A stretch of DNA of 64,000 nucleotides from the NCBI RefSeq assembly GCF_006874625.1, contig NZ_CP030034.1, positions 1,240,001-1,304,000 of the forward strand, written 5' to 3'. The DNA comes from Bdellovibrio sp. NC01 (GTDB lineage Bacteria > Bdellovibrionota > Bdellovibrionia > Bdellovibrionales > Bdellovibrionaceae). Both the position numbers and the translations under genes were made by a program. How positions within the stretch are numbered: position 1 is the stretch's first letter; each line of letters starts with the position of its first letter. Shown in pieces: positions 40,420-49,672 of this stretch. The notes beneath the pieces are model-generated. The model did no database searches, was not told where the DNA came from, and worked only from the letters and a program-made list of their open reading frames with translations.

Positions 40420-42492
40420 CTACATAAACACAGCTTCACAACGAAGGCCTGTTAGAACTTGAGCCGACTCTTTCGCTGGGCGAACTCTTTCGTAGCGGAC
40501 CTCGGAAGAATCTTTATCAACAGACAATCTTGCAACGACTTGGGTTTCGACTTTATCACGTCCTTTGCGGAACATGTTTATGATGGCGCGTTTAATTTGA
40601 TAGAAGCTCAAAGGGAAACCCGCCGTTTTGTATTCATTCTTAGAACTTTTCACATAACCGTAGTGGATCAATGAACTTTGCAAGTCACCACGAGCTTCCG
40701 CAGCTTTTACAGCGGCATCAAAAACATCTAACGGCAACTTCACTTTACGGTTTTGAACTTTCTGATCTGTGACAAGACCGGCAGCACTCAACGCTTGCAA
40801 AGTGATGTCAGCGCAGTTGCAACCTTTCGCATCGTAGTTCATGCGACCTTGTGACCAATCAGCATCGATCTTTGTAAGCTGGGCGATCATCGCTTGTTTG
40901 CTTGCGTCCGTCATACCGTCGATACGAACCGAGATCGTATCTTTGGCGTAAGCTTGCCCCTGCATACCTGTGAACTCTTCGTTTTTATAGTATTCTTGAA
41001 CCGAGTACAGATATTCATTCAAAGTCGTTTTGTGAATCACGTGTGGTTCAGAGCCACGTTCAGCCATGTGGTTGATCGTGTAAACCTCGTTACCAACACG
41101 AATCGCGATGTGACCGAAAGGATTGCTTTCTTTGCCATCACCTAGGTATTTTCCGTTTCTAGATTTTGGATAGCTCAAAAGAACTTCCACATCACCTGGG
41201 AAGTCTTTGTCCAGTTTCGCAAGCGCAGATTCAGAACCTTGAACGGCTGCACCTTCTTTAAGTCCAAGATCAAAGCGGATCGATTCCTGAGATTTAGGTT
41301 CTGCATTCCATTTCACAATATAATCAAGATTCACAGAGTTGCGGTATTCACGTTGATGCTCCATCATTTTTTCCATCAACTCTGGATTCGCCAAAACTTC
41401 CGCAGCTTTTTGACCAAGATCTTTTGAAGAGTTCACGATCTCTGCCATTTCGGTTTTCTTGAAGAAGACTGCGTTTTCAGCTTCGTGACCGCCGTACTCA
41501 TTGATCAATACTAGGGGACGCATCAACAACGCACCTTCAGTTGGTGACAAGCCGCCGGCCTTGGTTACGTAAAGGTCTGCAACAGAAACCAGGTCGATCA
41601 ATTGTTTGTTCGGGATAAAGCCAAGCGGTTTCAATTCAACGTTTGATGGAAGAGTGGCCGCCAATTTTTCAAGCTCTGCTTTTGCTTTTTCATTCTTCCC
41701 GCAAATCGCTACGATTTGAATTGGCTCTTTGAATTGATTTGCCAAGGACTTGATGGCAGTTGGGTAGTCCTTCAAGCCTTCAGATCCACCTGACATAACG
41801 AACGTCACCGGTTCTGCTTTTAAGCCCACAGCTTCAAGAACGGGTTTTCTTTGCGCTTCACCTGGTTGTGGCAAGTTGCGCACAGGGATGCCTGTGACCG
41901 CTACTTTATCAGCACTCACGCCCACATCTTTCCAAGAGTTCGCAAGTTCCTCATGACCTAGGAATGTTTTATCCAGACGTTGTGAAATACGTGGGAAAAA
42001 ATGCTCAATATAATCTGTATGAACCCACGCTGTTTTAATACCTGGAAGTTTGCCTGATGTTTTTAAGTTGCCAAGGTTGATCGCTGATCCATAGTGAGTT
42101 GCGATCACTGTGTCTGCGTGAGAAGACTTAATATATTCCAACAATGCTTTCTCGTCGTAACCTGTTTTGATTTCTGAAAGATCATTCAGTTGCAGACCAT
42201 TTTGCATGGATTTCAAATAGGCTTTATTAAATGTCTCTGGAAGATTTTTAAAAACAAACCAGTAGATCTTCTCGTCAATCTTACGAGCGGTTGGTCCCAT
42301 GAAATCACGGATGTTTTTAAGCTCCACTTCGGCGTTTGGATTTTGCGCTTTGATTCGCTCTTCAATTGCGCGAGACGCACTCAAATGCCCCATTCCAATA
42401 GATGAATAAAGGATCAGAGTTTTTTGAGCAAAGGCCCAACTCGAGATAAATAGGCTTATCAGGAACGTCGCAACTATGTGCAGGGATCTCAT
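40420..42492 (-). CDS. Exported MGDG-synthase-like glycosyltransferase fused to a cysteine-peptidase-like domain
   Basis: A 690-residue protein with a signal peptide (LHIVATFLISLFISSWAFA). Residues about 24-190 match the N-terminal domain of MGDG synthase / processive diacylglycerol glucosyltransferases (LILYSSIGMGHLSASRAIEE). Residues about 205-390 match the GT28 C-terminal, UDP-sugar-binding half (FVMSGGSEGLKDYPTAI; VTKAGGLSPTEGALLMRPLV). The last 270 residues carry a papain-like or NlpC-like pattern with FGHIAIRVGNEVYTINHM and CNCADITLQALSAAG, that is, a candidate His and Cys dyad. Family members are normally cytoplasmic, so the export signal is odd. AGGAGGA precedes the ATG. Acting on lipid or wall outside the cytoplasm is a possibility, not shown. 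Confidence 0.8.
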   Translation of the reverse strand: MRSLHIVATFLISLFISSWAFAQKTLILYSSIGMGHLSASRAIEERIKAQNPNAEVELKNIRDFMGPTARKIDEKIYWFVFKNLPETFNKAYLKSMQNGLQLNDLSEIKTGYDEKALLEYIKSSHADTVIATHYGSAINLGNLKTSGKLPGIKTAWVHTDYIEHFFPRISQRLDKTFLGHEELANSWKDVGVSADKVAVTGIPVRNLPQPGEAQRKPVLEAVGLKAEPVTFVMSGGSEGLKDYPTAIKSLANQFKEPIQIVAICGKNEKAKAELEKLAATLPSNVELKPLGFIPNKQLIDLVSVADLYVTKAGGLSPTEGALLMRPLVLINEYGGHEAENAVFFKKTEMAEIVNSSKDLGQKAAEVLANPELMEKMMEHQREYRNSVNLDYIVKWNAEPKSQESIRFDLGLKEGAAVQGSESALAKLDKDFPGDVEVLLSYPKSRNGKYLGDGKESNPFGHIAIRVGNEVYTINHMAERGSEPHVIHKTTLNEYLYSVQEYYKNEEFTGMQGQAYAKDTISVRIDGMTDASKQAMIAQLTKIDADWSQGRMNYDAKGCNCADITLQALSAAGLVTDQKVQNRKVKLPLDVFDAAVKAAEARGDLQSSLIHYGYVKSSKNEYKTAGFPLSFYQIKRAIINMFRKGRDKVETQVVARLSVDKDSSEVRYERVRPAKESAQVLTGLRCEAVFM

Positions 42493-42726
42493 GGAGTCCT
42501 CCTACCGCACTAATGTTCAAGGAGTAGGCCGAAGCTTCATTTTTGTTAAGGACGCGATTAATTTCTTTTGGATCCCGAGTATGCGTCAAGTTTCCCAAAC
42601 TGAGACACAACAGAGGGCAAAAAGCCGTTAAAGAGTTAAGCGGCTCACTGCCGAAAATTGACATGAAAGGCTTCAGTTGAATTCTTCACCGCAAATGATA
42701 TGACGAAGAGATAAAGGAACTCAATT

Positions 42727-43251
42727 ATGGACGCCCACTACGGCAAAGTGATGCAAGCACGAGATCAAATTAAAACTGACGGCAGCAAATTGTATTTTGC
42801 GTATTCGGGAGTATTGGATCGCCAAGCTTTCGAAATTTGGGCAGAAGAGCACAGCTATCAGTTTTTCACATTGCCTGAAGGGCAAGTGGCCGAAGCCAAA
42901 GGTGTTGATTTGATTTTTGACTTTCCATCGCGCTGGTGGGGAGGCCGTGTTGCTGGTTTGACTGAAAAAGAAGGCGCATCTGTTTTTGGAAGACTGTTTG
43001 CAATTCCAGAAAAAGAATGGCCGATCATTCAGCACAAAGAAGGCGTTGTCACGGGAATGTCGGTGGAAACAACTCTGCGTGTTTTAGTCGACGGGCAAGA
43101 GTTTGAAGCCACAGCTTTCGTCACGTCGCCAAATCGTCGCAGTCTTGATGGCCCAGTCAGTGAGCGCTACTTGGAAGCATTGGTACGAGGCGCACGCGCT
43201 TCGGGATTGCCGGAAGAGTACATCGCTTCATTACCGGCGAAAGCGCAATGA
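42727..43251 (+). CDS. Gamma-glutamylcyclotransferase-like protein
   Basis: 174 residues. The pattern LYFAYSGVLDRQAFEIWA near residue 22, followed by LIFDFPSRWWGGRVAGL and the acidic residue in GMSVETTLRVLVDG, fits the GGCT-like fold (YFAYGSNL type). These enzymes release 5-oxoproline from gamma-glutamyl compounds; here the usual YGSN is changed to YSGV, so activity is uncertain. AAAGGA precedes the ATG. The 3' end overlaps the convergent HNH gene by 21 bp. Confidence 0.7.
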   Translation: MDAHYGKVMQARDQIKTDGSKLYFAYSGVLDRQAFEIWAEEHSYQFFTLPEGQVAEAKGVDLIFDFPSRWWGGRVAGLTEKEGASVFGRLFAIPEKEWPIIQHKEGVVTGMSVETTLRVLVDGQEFEATAFVTSPNRRSLDGPVSERYLEALVRGARASGLPEEYIASLPAKAQ

Positions 43252-44094
43252 AGCTTCCGATTTGTGTTTCCAAATAATGGCCAAGAATTGATCCCCATAG
43301 AGGCGAGATTTTTCTGGCGTGACGCCAATGATACGCGCCATCGCTTGAGCATCTTGGGGCATTTGTTCTGCCATCTCTGTAAGAGTGTGATTCTTAAACA
43401 CTAAATAAGCCGGAATGTTTTCTTCTTTAGCCAAGCGATTTCTTTCGCGTCTGAGATCGGAAAAAAGTTTTTGGGAATTACCCGTCGATCTATAAGTGAA
43501 ACGGACCTTTGGCTTTTGCACCTCAAATTGAGGACGGACGGGTGAAGTATATCGTTTGAATCCAACGCCCAAATAGTTTTCTAAAAGAATGCCTTTGTGT
43601 TCATCAACGAGCACTTGTTTTTGTTCTTTAAAGCTTGGATAGCGACCGTTTGCTTTTCTTTTCCATTCTAACCACGCGTGAACCAACTCGTGTTGGCGTC
43701 GATCCATCACGCAAAGATTTATTAATCTATTATCAGATCTTACGCCGTTGATGTGATGCACGACTTCGTTGGGAAATAATTTTCGCTTTAAGGTCCTCAT
43801 GGCAATGAGGCGGTGTTCGTATTCGTCACGACCTTTCATCACGACGTAACCCTGGTCGTCTTTATATCTATTTTTTGATTTTCTTCTTGTGAGCGAGAAA
43901 AGGTAAGCGAATGAAAAGACGGTTGCTAACCCAATCCAGAAGGCTTTTGAAAGCGGATTTGTTTTTGGAATAAGAACGGTCGCTATTGGAATAGCCGTCA
44001 TTAATAGAAGGGCCATGGTCCACAAGAGCTGCCGTATTTTTCGCTTCAACCATTGCATAGGCATCTGATCGACATTCGTCGAGGATAAATTCAA
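43231..44094 (-). CDS. Membrane-anchored HNH-HRDC fusion protein
   Basis: A 287-residue protein. Two membrane helices lie at about 22-42 and 50-68 (LLWTMALLLMTAIPIATVLI; AFWIGLATVFSFAYLFSL). An HNH-type nuclease motif follows (VVHHINGVRSDNRLINLCVM, with RRQHELVHAWLEW). The C-terminal 80 residues form an HRDC domain, as in RecQ and RNase D (FSDLRRERNRLAKEENIPAY; LYGDQFLAII). A membrane-tethered nuclease with a nucleic-acid-binding HRDC domain is an unusual combination. It might act on incoming or prey-derived DNA, but that is speculation. Confidence 0.8.
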   Translation of the reverse strand: MNLSSTNVDQMPMQWLKRKIRQLLWTMALLLMTAIPIATVLIPKTNPLSKAFWIGLATVFSFAYLFSLTRRKSKNRYKDDQGYVVMKGRDEYEHRLIAMRTLKRKLFPNEVVHHINGVRSDNRLINLCVMDRRQHELVHAWLEWKRKANGRYPSFKEQKQVLVDEHKGILLENYLGVGFKRYTSPVRPQFEVQKPKVRFTYRSTGNSQKLFSDLRRERNRLAKEENIPAYLVFKNHTLTEMAEQMPQDAQAMARIIGVTPEKSRLYGDQFLAIIWKHKSEASLRFRR

Positions 44095-44322
44095 ACAAAA
44101 TTAAATGAATTTCAAAGCGGCTTCGTCTTGTTTTGAGAATGGGGATCACTTTGAGACGCTGCTAAGTTTTCATCTGCTGAAAATTCAGCGGCTGCTGAGA
44201 TTTCAGCGCTTTTTCATCCTGCCTTCGCATACTTACGCACGAATTGGCGTGGCCCCGTCCTCGCAATACTCCTAAAGCATGAAGCGAGTTTGAATCGCTC
44301 ATCAAATATCCAAGGAGGATTT

Positions 44323-44472
44323 ATGAAGAAGGTACTCAGCATATTGGCAATCGCAGTTGCCCTGTCGGTCGCAGCATGCGCGCCAGCAGCCAAAGATGAA
44401 GGAAGCACAACAACGTCAGATCAAGTGTTTCCAGACAGTCTTAAATTCGTAACACCAGCAGGAGTGAAATAG
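44323..44472 (+). CDS. Small lipoprotein
   Basis: 49 residues: MKKVLSILAIAVALSVAAC is a lipoprotein signal with the lipid-modified cysteine at 19, followed by a short acidic/Ser/Thr tail. AAGGAGG lies eight bases before this ATG and decides the start. The gene ends 2 bp before the next gene, so they are cotranscribed. Confidence 0.75.
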   Translation: MKKVLSILAIAVALSVAACAPAAKDEGSTTTSDQVFPDSLKFVTPAGVK

Positions 44473-44474
44473 TC

Positions 44475-45491
44475 ATGAAAGACTTAATTAAAAAACTAGC
44501 AGTTCTTGGTATCGCATCTTTAATTAGTAACGCCGCTTTTTCTGCCGCTCCAACTGTTGATAACTATCGTGGTGTGGTTCGCGCAGTGTTGGCAAAATTC
44601 GACCGTGACTATTCACGCTTGAACCCGCAAGGGCAACCCGATCCAGGCGCACTGATGATCGTGGAAAAATTCTTGTCCGTCTTCAATGCTTTGAAGATCA
44701 CCGGACCGGGAGAGTACCACTTCTTCATGACCGAAGCGTCCCCAATGCAGGGATGTTTTCAGGCCGCAGAGGATTGTCAGGAGTTAAAGGTTCTAGTTCG
44801 CAACAGTACTCATAGCGGTGATTCAACACTGTTTGGTGCTGCGAACGCCTTCACTTTCGACATCATCGTGTGGTCGAATTCGGGTAATGGCTTTGAAAGA
44901 TTTTTGCTGGGTCACTACACCCCTGTATTGGGTACAGCTGGCAAAGCGAACATGACAGTGATCTCTTGCAGTGGGTGCTCGACAGTGGGTCATTCACAAA
45001 TCGAATGGGATGGTACGGGAGTCTTCTATCATCTGCGCTCGACGATGTATGACACGCACATTGAAAACTCGAATGCAGACTCGGGTATTCAAGCAGATGC
45101 AGTGTACTCGCCACTGACAGGTCAGATGAAGGTTGCGATCTCTGGTAAGAATGTGTGTGATGTGGCAGCGATTGGTGACTCGATCTGTTCCCAAGGGCCG
45201 AACTCTCGCACGACTGGTTATGCAGCGATCCTTCATGCGAATACGATCACTGGTAACGTGTATCTGCAAGGTGTGCAAGGTGCGAATGACAGTGTAACTG
45301 TACCGACTCAGGATCCAATGTGCTTGAAGGCCGATGGGACTGAAGATGTGTCAGCAGCTGTATGTCAAGCCGATGCAATTGATAACTTCAATGGTATCAC
45401 ACCGTACTCTGCGAACGATGCACCAGTATCTTTCATCGCAGCAGGCAGCCCATGGCCGATGGCGGAAATCACAGACTCTCCAACTTTCTAA
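44475..45491 (+). CDS. Secreted protein with disulfide-type cysteine pairs
   Basis: 338 residues with a signal peptide (LAVLGIASLISNAAFSA). The mature part is beta-rich and has several close cysteine pairs (MQGCFQAAEDCQELK; VISCSGCSTVG; NVCDVAAIGDSICSQ; PMCLKADGTEDVSAAVCQ), suggesting disulfides. No family is recognised. GGAG precedes the ATG. It is the second gene after the small lipoprotein gene, followed by a terminator. Confidence 0.75.
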   Translation: MKDLIKKLAVLGIASLISNAAFSAAPTVDNYRGVVRAVLAKFDRDYSRLNPQGQPDPGALMIVEKFLSVFNALKITGPGEYHFFMTEASPMQGCFQAAEDCQELKVLVRNSTHSGDSTLFGAANAFTFDIIVWSNSGNGFERFLLGHYTPVLGTAGKANMTVISCSGCSTVGHSQIEWDGTGVFYHLRSTMYDTHIENSNADSGIQADAVYSPLTGQMKVAISGKNVCDVAAIGDSICSQGPNSRTTGYAAILHANTITGNVYLQGVQGANDSVTVPTQDPMCLKADGTEDVSAAVCQADAIDNFNGITPYSANDAPVSFIAAGSPWPMAEITDSPTF

Positions 45492-45509
45492 GGATGTTGG
45501 AGTAAAAGA

Positions 45510-45536
45510 AGAGGGAGTCGCAAGACTCTCTCTTTT
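45510..45536. terminator. Terminator shared by convergent genes
   Basis: AGAGGGAGTC and GACTCTCTCT pair (with one G-T) around a GCAA loop and lead into T residues. The same loop and inner stem as the ettA terminator. Confidence 0.85.
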
Positions 45537-46767
45537 AGTTTTCAGTGGCTGATTTAAAGTCACTCCATGCAAGAACCGGCTGTTGACTGCTTAAGACAGC
45601 AGTTTCAATCAAAGCTTCTAATTCACGATAATTTCCTGGGAAAGAACGTTTCGAAAGTTCTTCGATCACTTGGGGATGAACACTTTGAATTTGTTTGCCA
45701 TAAAAATTGCCAAGGCGTTTGGCTTCCGCCAATACCAAGATCGGTAAATCTTCTTTGCGAGTGCGTAGGGGAGGTACCACAATCACGTTATCGCTCATGA
45801 ACTCCCACAAATCCCAGCGGAATTTATTTTTACTCACGCGCATTTCAATTTCTTTTTCGTGAGCTGTTCCAATAATGCGCACATCGGCTTCATAAAAATG
45901 AGTACCGCCAGAGCGCTGAGTTTTCTTTTGATTAAAGACGCGCGAGAGCATCCCTTGGCAGCGTTTTTCGATATGATCGATGTCAGAAAGAATCAAACTT
46001 CCAAAGTGAGCTTTTTCAACAAGACCTGGGGTGCCGCGAATGCGCACGCCTACTTCCATGCGCTCTTCATTGCCAAAAAGTTGTGGTTCGTGGAATTCAC
46101 CTGGCACCATTGAGCAATTAAATTGAATAAGGCTGTTTGAACTCCACGGACTGTTGTAGTGAAGAATCTGAGCAATCTCACTTAATTGACTGCCGGGTTC
46201 ACCTAATATGAGGACGGGTGTACGAACCTTCAGATAGAGCTTAATACTTTTTTGTAACTCTTGAACCTGAGGACTTGCCCCTAACATGCTGGCCAAATGA
46301 TAGCGAACGTCGAGGTTTTCTTTCAACGCACGATTCTCGGCACTCAATCTTTGATTTTCTTTGCGCAGATGGCGCTTTTCTAAAATCTTATTTACAAGGA
46401 TTTCCAAAGTGCCCAGTTCAATAGGCTTCAAAAGGTAATCTTCAGCGCCATCTTTCATCGCATTGACTGCTGTTTCAATACTACCAAAGGCGGTCATCAT
46501 CACTATCGAGACAGTTGGATCTTCTTTTTTTACTTGTTGAACTAATTCAAGACCACTTTCGCCAGCCAAGTTCAGATCCGTGAGCAATAAATCAACATTG
46601 GTTCTGCGAATCGCATCCAGGGCTTGGGCAATATTTGAGGCCACGATAGTCCTGTAACCAAAAGTATGAAGCGCCAAACTTAAACTGTCGCGAATGCGAA
46701 GTTCATCATCGACGATCAAAATTAACTCTCGACTTTCGCCTGAAGTATTTCCTGACATTGTGCTCAT
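45535..46767 (-). CDS. Degenerate NtrC-family response regulator
   Basis: 410 residues. An intact receiver domain (LILIVDDELRIRDSL, phosphoacceptor D64 in LLLTDLNLAGE, switch T in VMMTAFGS, K in LLKPIEL) is followed by an AAA+-derived domain. That domain has lost key parts: the Walker A is GEPGSQLSE instead of GESGTGKE, the GAFTGA sigma-54 contact loop is replaced (GVRIRGTPGLVEKAHFG), and there is no C-terminal Fis-type HTH. It therefore should not hydrolyse ATP, activate sigma-54 or bind DNA in the usual way, and it may act by protein contact. A complete paralog lies at 50658. Confidence 0.85.
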   Translation of the reverse strand: MSTMSGNTSGESRELILIVDDELRIRDSLSLALHTFGYRTIVASNIAQALDAIRRTNVDLLLTDLNLAGESGLELVQQVKKEDPTVSIVMMTAFGSIETAVNAMKDGAEDYLLKPIELGTLEILVNKILEKRHLRKENQRLSAENRALKENLDVRYHLASMLGASPQVQELQKSIKLYLKVRTPVLILGEPGSQLSEIAQILHYNSPWSSNSLIQFNCSMVPGEFHEPQLFGNEERMEVGVRIRGTPGLVEKAHFGSLILSDIDHIEKRCQGMLSRVFNQKKTQRSGGTHFYEADVRIIGTAHEKEIEMRVSKNKFRWDLWEFMSDNVIVVPPLRTRKEDLPILVLAEAKRLGNFYGKQIQSVHPQVIEELSKRSFPGNYRELEALIETAVLSSQQPVLAWSDFKSATEN

Positions 46768-46811
46768 TGTTAAAATTTAGCATAATGAAAAACATTGGAG
46801 TACATAATTAT

Positions 46812-47948
46812 ATGCTTAAAGCACTTTCCTTTATCTTTGTAGGTGCGGGAATTTTTTCGGCAAGTTTGCTGACATCGTGTCAGAAAAAAACCTCACCTCC
46901 TGTTGCTGCACCGACGGTGGTGCCGACAGCTGTGTCCTCGGCAACTCCAACTGCGTCACCATCTCCAACCGCAACTGTGATGCCGCCTGCGTTAGCTAAT
47001 CTTGTGACTTACAAAAACCAAGTCAGTTATCGTCGCGCCCAAGAGCTGGGATGGAATGATATCCAAGCCGAGTTGCCATTTTATCGTCAGGACGCGATTC
47101 ACACCCTGAGCAAATCTCAAGCGCTCATTCGTTATGTCTCGGGCAGTGAAGTTGCGATGAAAGAAGATACTTATTTGATCATCGATGATGCTTCTTCTGA
47201 CAACCCCACAGTGGATCGCGCCGTTATGCGTGCCGGGAAAGTCGAAGGGGAAACTTCTGGCGAGATGTGGATTTTAACATCATCCGCTTTGATCAAAGTT
47301 CGCGCCGATAAGAAAACACAGAAAGCTAAAGTCAAAATTCAAATTCAAGAAAAGAAGTCCTTGGATGTCGAGTTGAAATCGGGATTAGGGGAAGTCATTC
47401 TTGCCCAAGCTGACAAAGGACAACAAAGCAAATCTGCCGATACGGCCCAAGCTGTCGAACTTAAGACGGATAAGAATGTTTCGTTTCCATTGAAACAAAA
47501 TGTATCTGAAAATTTTGGATATAAATCTGAATCAACGGATTGGCTTGAGACGGTGAAGGTTATCAAGGAAGCGATTCGTGCGAAACCAACTCCTAAAGTA
47601 ATTCCAACCGTAGCAAAAGAAACTCCCACCCCAGCGCCGTCGGTAACACCGAGTCCAACGCCAACGGCTTCGGCAACACCGGTGGCTGAAGGTGAGCCCG
47701 CTCTTAATATCGCATCACCGGCCTATAAGGCGCGGGTGACTGAAGAAATAGTCAAGTTAACTGGTACAGTGACACCTGCGGGATCGACAGTGACTTTCAA
47801 TGGTCAATCATGTCCTGTGGATCAAAACTTGCGTTTTACTTGTGACGTTCCGTTGCAGGTTGGCTGGAACTTTTTCATCGTTCAAATGACGACTCCCAAT
47901 GGAAAATCCATCTTTAAAAAATGGATCCTGACAAGGACTCCACGCTAA
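46812..47948 (+). CDS. FecR-like lipoprotein with a C-terminal Ig-like domain
   Basis: 378 residues from the chosen ATG. Lipoprotein signal ends at LLTSC, followed by a P/T/S/A-rich linker. A FecR-like domain (about 70-190) shows RYVSGSEVAMKEDTYLIIDD. After a second P/T-rich linker comes a short Ig-like domain (KLTGTVTPAGSTVTFNGQ; PLQVGWNFFIVQMTTPNGK). GGAG precedes ATG 46812; an ATG 27 bases earlier is possible. The last base of its stop codon is the first base of the histidine kinase start (TAATG), so the two are translationally coupled. It may deliver an envelope signal to the kinase. Confidence 0.8.
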   Translation: MLKALSFIFVGAGIFSASLLTSCQKKTSPPVAAPTVVPTAVSSATPTASPSPTATVMPPALANLVTYKNQVSYRRAQELGWNDIQAELPFYRQDAIHTLSKSQALIRYVSGSEVAMKEDTYLIIDDASSDNPTVDRAVMRAGKVEGETSGEMWILTSSALIKVRADKKTQKAKVKIQIQEKKSLDVELKSGLGEVILAQADKGQQSKSADTAQAVELKTDKNVSFPLKQNVSENFGYKSESTDWLETVKVIKEAIRAKPTPKVIPTVAKETPTPAPSVTPSPTPTASATPVAEGEPALNIASPAYKARVTEEIVKLTGTVTPAGSTVTFNGQSCPVDQNLRFTCDVPLQVGWNFFIVQMTTPNGKSIFKKWILTRTPR

Positions 47949-49672
47949 TGTTGATTCATCTTCGTAGTAAAATTATCGCGCTGGTCTTATTTGCTGTCGT
48001 GCTTGCAGTTGCGGGCACAGTTTTTTTTACGACTAAGAATTTCCTGGAAGATAAAAGAAACTATATCACTGATGTGAATTCGGTAGCTTCAGCCCATGCC
48101 TCAAAACTTTTAAGTCAGATACTGGAAAACTATCGCAACGAGTTTGAGCATTTAAACGATTTACTACCTCGCGGCGGCAACGCCTTTGCCGAGCGCTTGC
48201 AACAAATTGAAGGGCTAGAGCAAGTTCGCATTTACGACGTGAAAAAGAATCTTCTGCTCAGCGCAGGGCGCACCGGCAAAAACGAAGATATGAGCTGGGT
48301 CGAAAAAGACATCGAAGTATTTAAAGCGACTGGCAAAGCTCTTTTTAAAACTCCGAATGAAAAATCGTTTTTATTTATTAGCCAAATTGATAACCATGTT
48401 TATGCCGCAACCTTTGATAATCGCAGCTTGTTGTCTGGATTCAATCTGGCAAGTGCCCTGAACGTATCGTTGATTAATGGCGATGGTGAAATTCTTGTTG
48501 AAAATAAAGAAACGAAAATTTGGTCTGATCCCGCAATTAAAACTTTTGCGGCTGAATTCTTTGCGGCCCATCAAAATCAACAGGTGTGGGCGCGAGTGCT
48601 CAGCTTGCAAGAAGGGCCTCGTGTTCTTGTTGCCATCAGCCCCTTGGACGGACTTAAACAAGTGGGTGTGATTGTGTCGGTACCCGATGCGGAATCGGCG
48701 CATCTGGCTTCGCAGATTACTCGGAACTCAATTCCGTTTGTTGTAGGCATTTTGATTCTGGTTTCTCTTTTGGCGTTATTGTTTTCTTCGCGTTTAACTC
48801 GCTCGCTGGAAGATTTAACGAAGGCAACGTCTTTGATTTCTGGCGGTAACTGGGATGTGCAATTCAGTTATCGTTCCCGTGACGAAGTCGGACAGCTTGG
48901 AAAAGCCTTCAGAAAAATGGGTAAAGAGCTTAAGATTCGTGAAGAGGACCTTAGAAAAGCTCATAACAAAGTTTTACGTTCAGAAAAGTTAGCATCCCTG
49001 GGTCAGTTCAGCGCCGGCGTCGCGCACGAGATTAAGAATCCTCTGACTTCTATTTTGACGTATGCGCAATTAATCGAACGTAAATTGGGGGTTGAACAAG
49101 ACAACCCTCATTCTCCTGGGCAGTTCGCGAAATACATTGTCGAAGAAACGTTGCGTGCAAATCGCATCGTGACGGATCTGCTTACTTTTGCTCGTCAGAA
49201 AGCTCCGACGTTGACTTCGCAAAACATCGTGGCCTTGACCGAAAGTACTTTGGCTTTGATGGCCCCGCAGTTGGAGACAGCCGCTGTGACGTTACATCGT
49301 CAATACGATCCGACAAGCACTTTAATGGTGGCCGTTGATGCCGATCAAATTCGCCAAGTGATGAGTAACTTAATTATGAATTCTTCACAAGCGATGGAAG
49401 AGCAGTCTGCTGAAAAAAAAAATATCACGGTCAGCCTAGCACAAGAGAGCGATGAAATGGTGATGAAGATCGCTGATACCGGCCCAGGAATTGCCCCTGA
49501 AAATTTGGGAAAAATATTTGAACCTTTCTTTTCCACGAAAGCCACAGGCAAGGGAACGGGCCTAGGACTTTCCATGTGTCATGGAATTATTCAACAGCAT
49601 CAGGGACAGATTTCTGTAAATTCTAAAGTGGGTGAGGGTGCCGAGTTTGAAATTCGTTTGCCACTGGCTTAG
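47948..49672 (+). CDS. Sensor histidine kinase with periplasmic sensor and HAMP
   Basis: 574 residues from ATG 47948 (overlapping the upstream stop as TAATG). Membrane helices lie near 8-30 and 258-280 and enclose a periplasmic sensor of about 225 residues. HAMP follows (SRLTRSLEDLTKATSLISGG), then HisKA with LGQFSAGVAHEIKNPLTSIL (H near 360), and HATPase with NLIMNSSQAM, DTGPGIAPENLGKIFEPFFS and GTGLGLSMCHGII. This is an NtrB/ZraS-like kinase. The likely cognate regulators are the NtrC-type protein at 50658 and perhaps the degenerate one at 45535. Confidence 0.93.
   Translation: MLIHLRSKIIALVLFAVVLAVAGTVFFTTKNFLEDKRNYITDVNSVASAHASKLLSQILENYRNEFEHLNDLLPRGGNAFAERLQQIEGLEQVRIYDVKKNLLLSAGRTGKNEDMSWVEKDIEVFKATGKALFKTPNEKSFLFISQIDNHVYAATFDNRSLLSGFNLASALNVSLINGDGEILVENKETKIWSDPAIKTFAAEFFAAHQNQQVWARVLSLQEGPRVLVAISPLDGLKQVGVIVSVPDAESAHLASQITRNSIPFVVGILILVSLLALLFSSRLTRSLEDLTKATSLISGGNWDVQFSYRSRDEVGQLGKAFRKMGKELKIREEDLRKAHNKVLRSEKLASLGQFSAGVAHEIKNPLTSILTYAQLIERKLGVEQDNPHSPGQFAKYIVEETLRANRIVTDLLTFARQKAPTLTSQNIVALTESTLALMAPQLETAAVTLHRQYDPTSTLMVAVDADQIRQVMSNLIMNSSQAMEEQSAEKKNITVSLAQESDEMVMKIADTGPGIAPENLGKIFEPFFSTKATGKGTGLGLSMCHGIIQQHQGQISVNSKVGEGAEFEIRLPLA

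Noticed and set aside
42362-42664. A 100-codon minus-strand frame over the start of the exported glycosyltransferase gene
   Set aside because: It is out of frame with a strong signal peptide and AGGAGGA site. It reads as a shadow.
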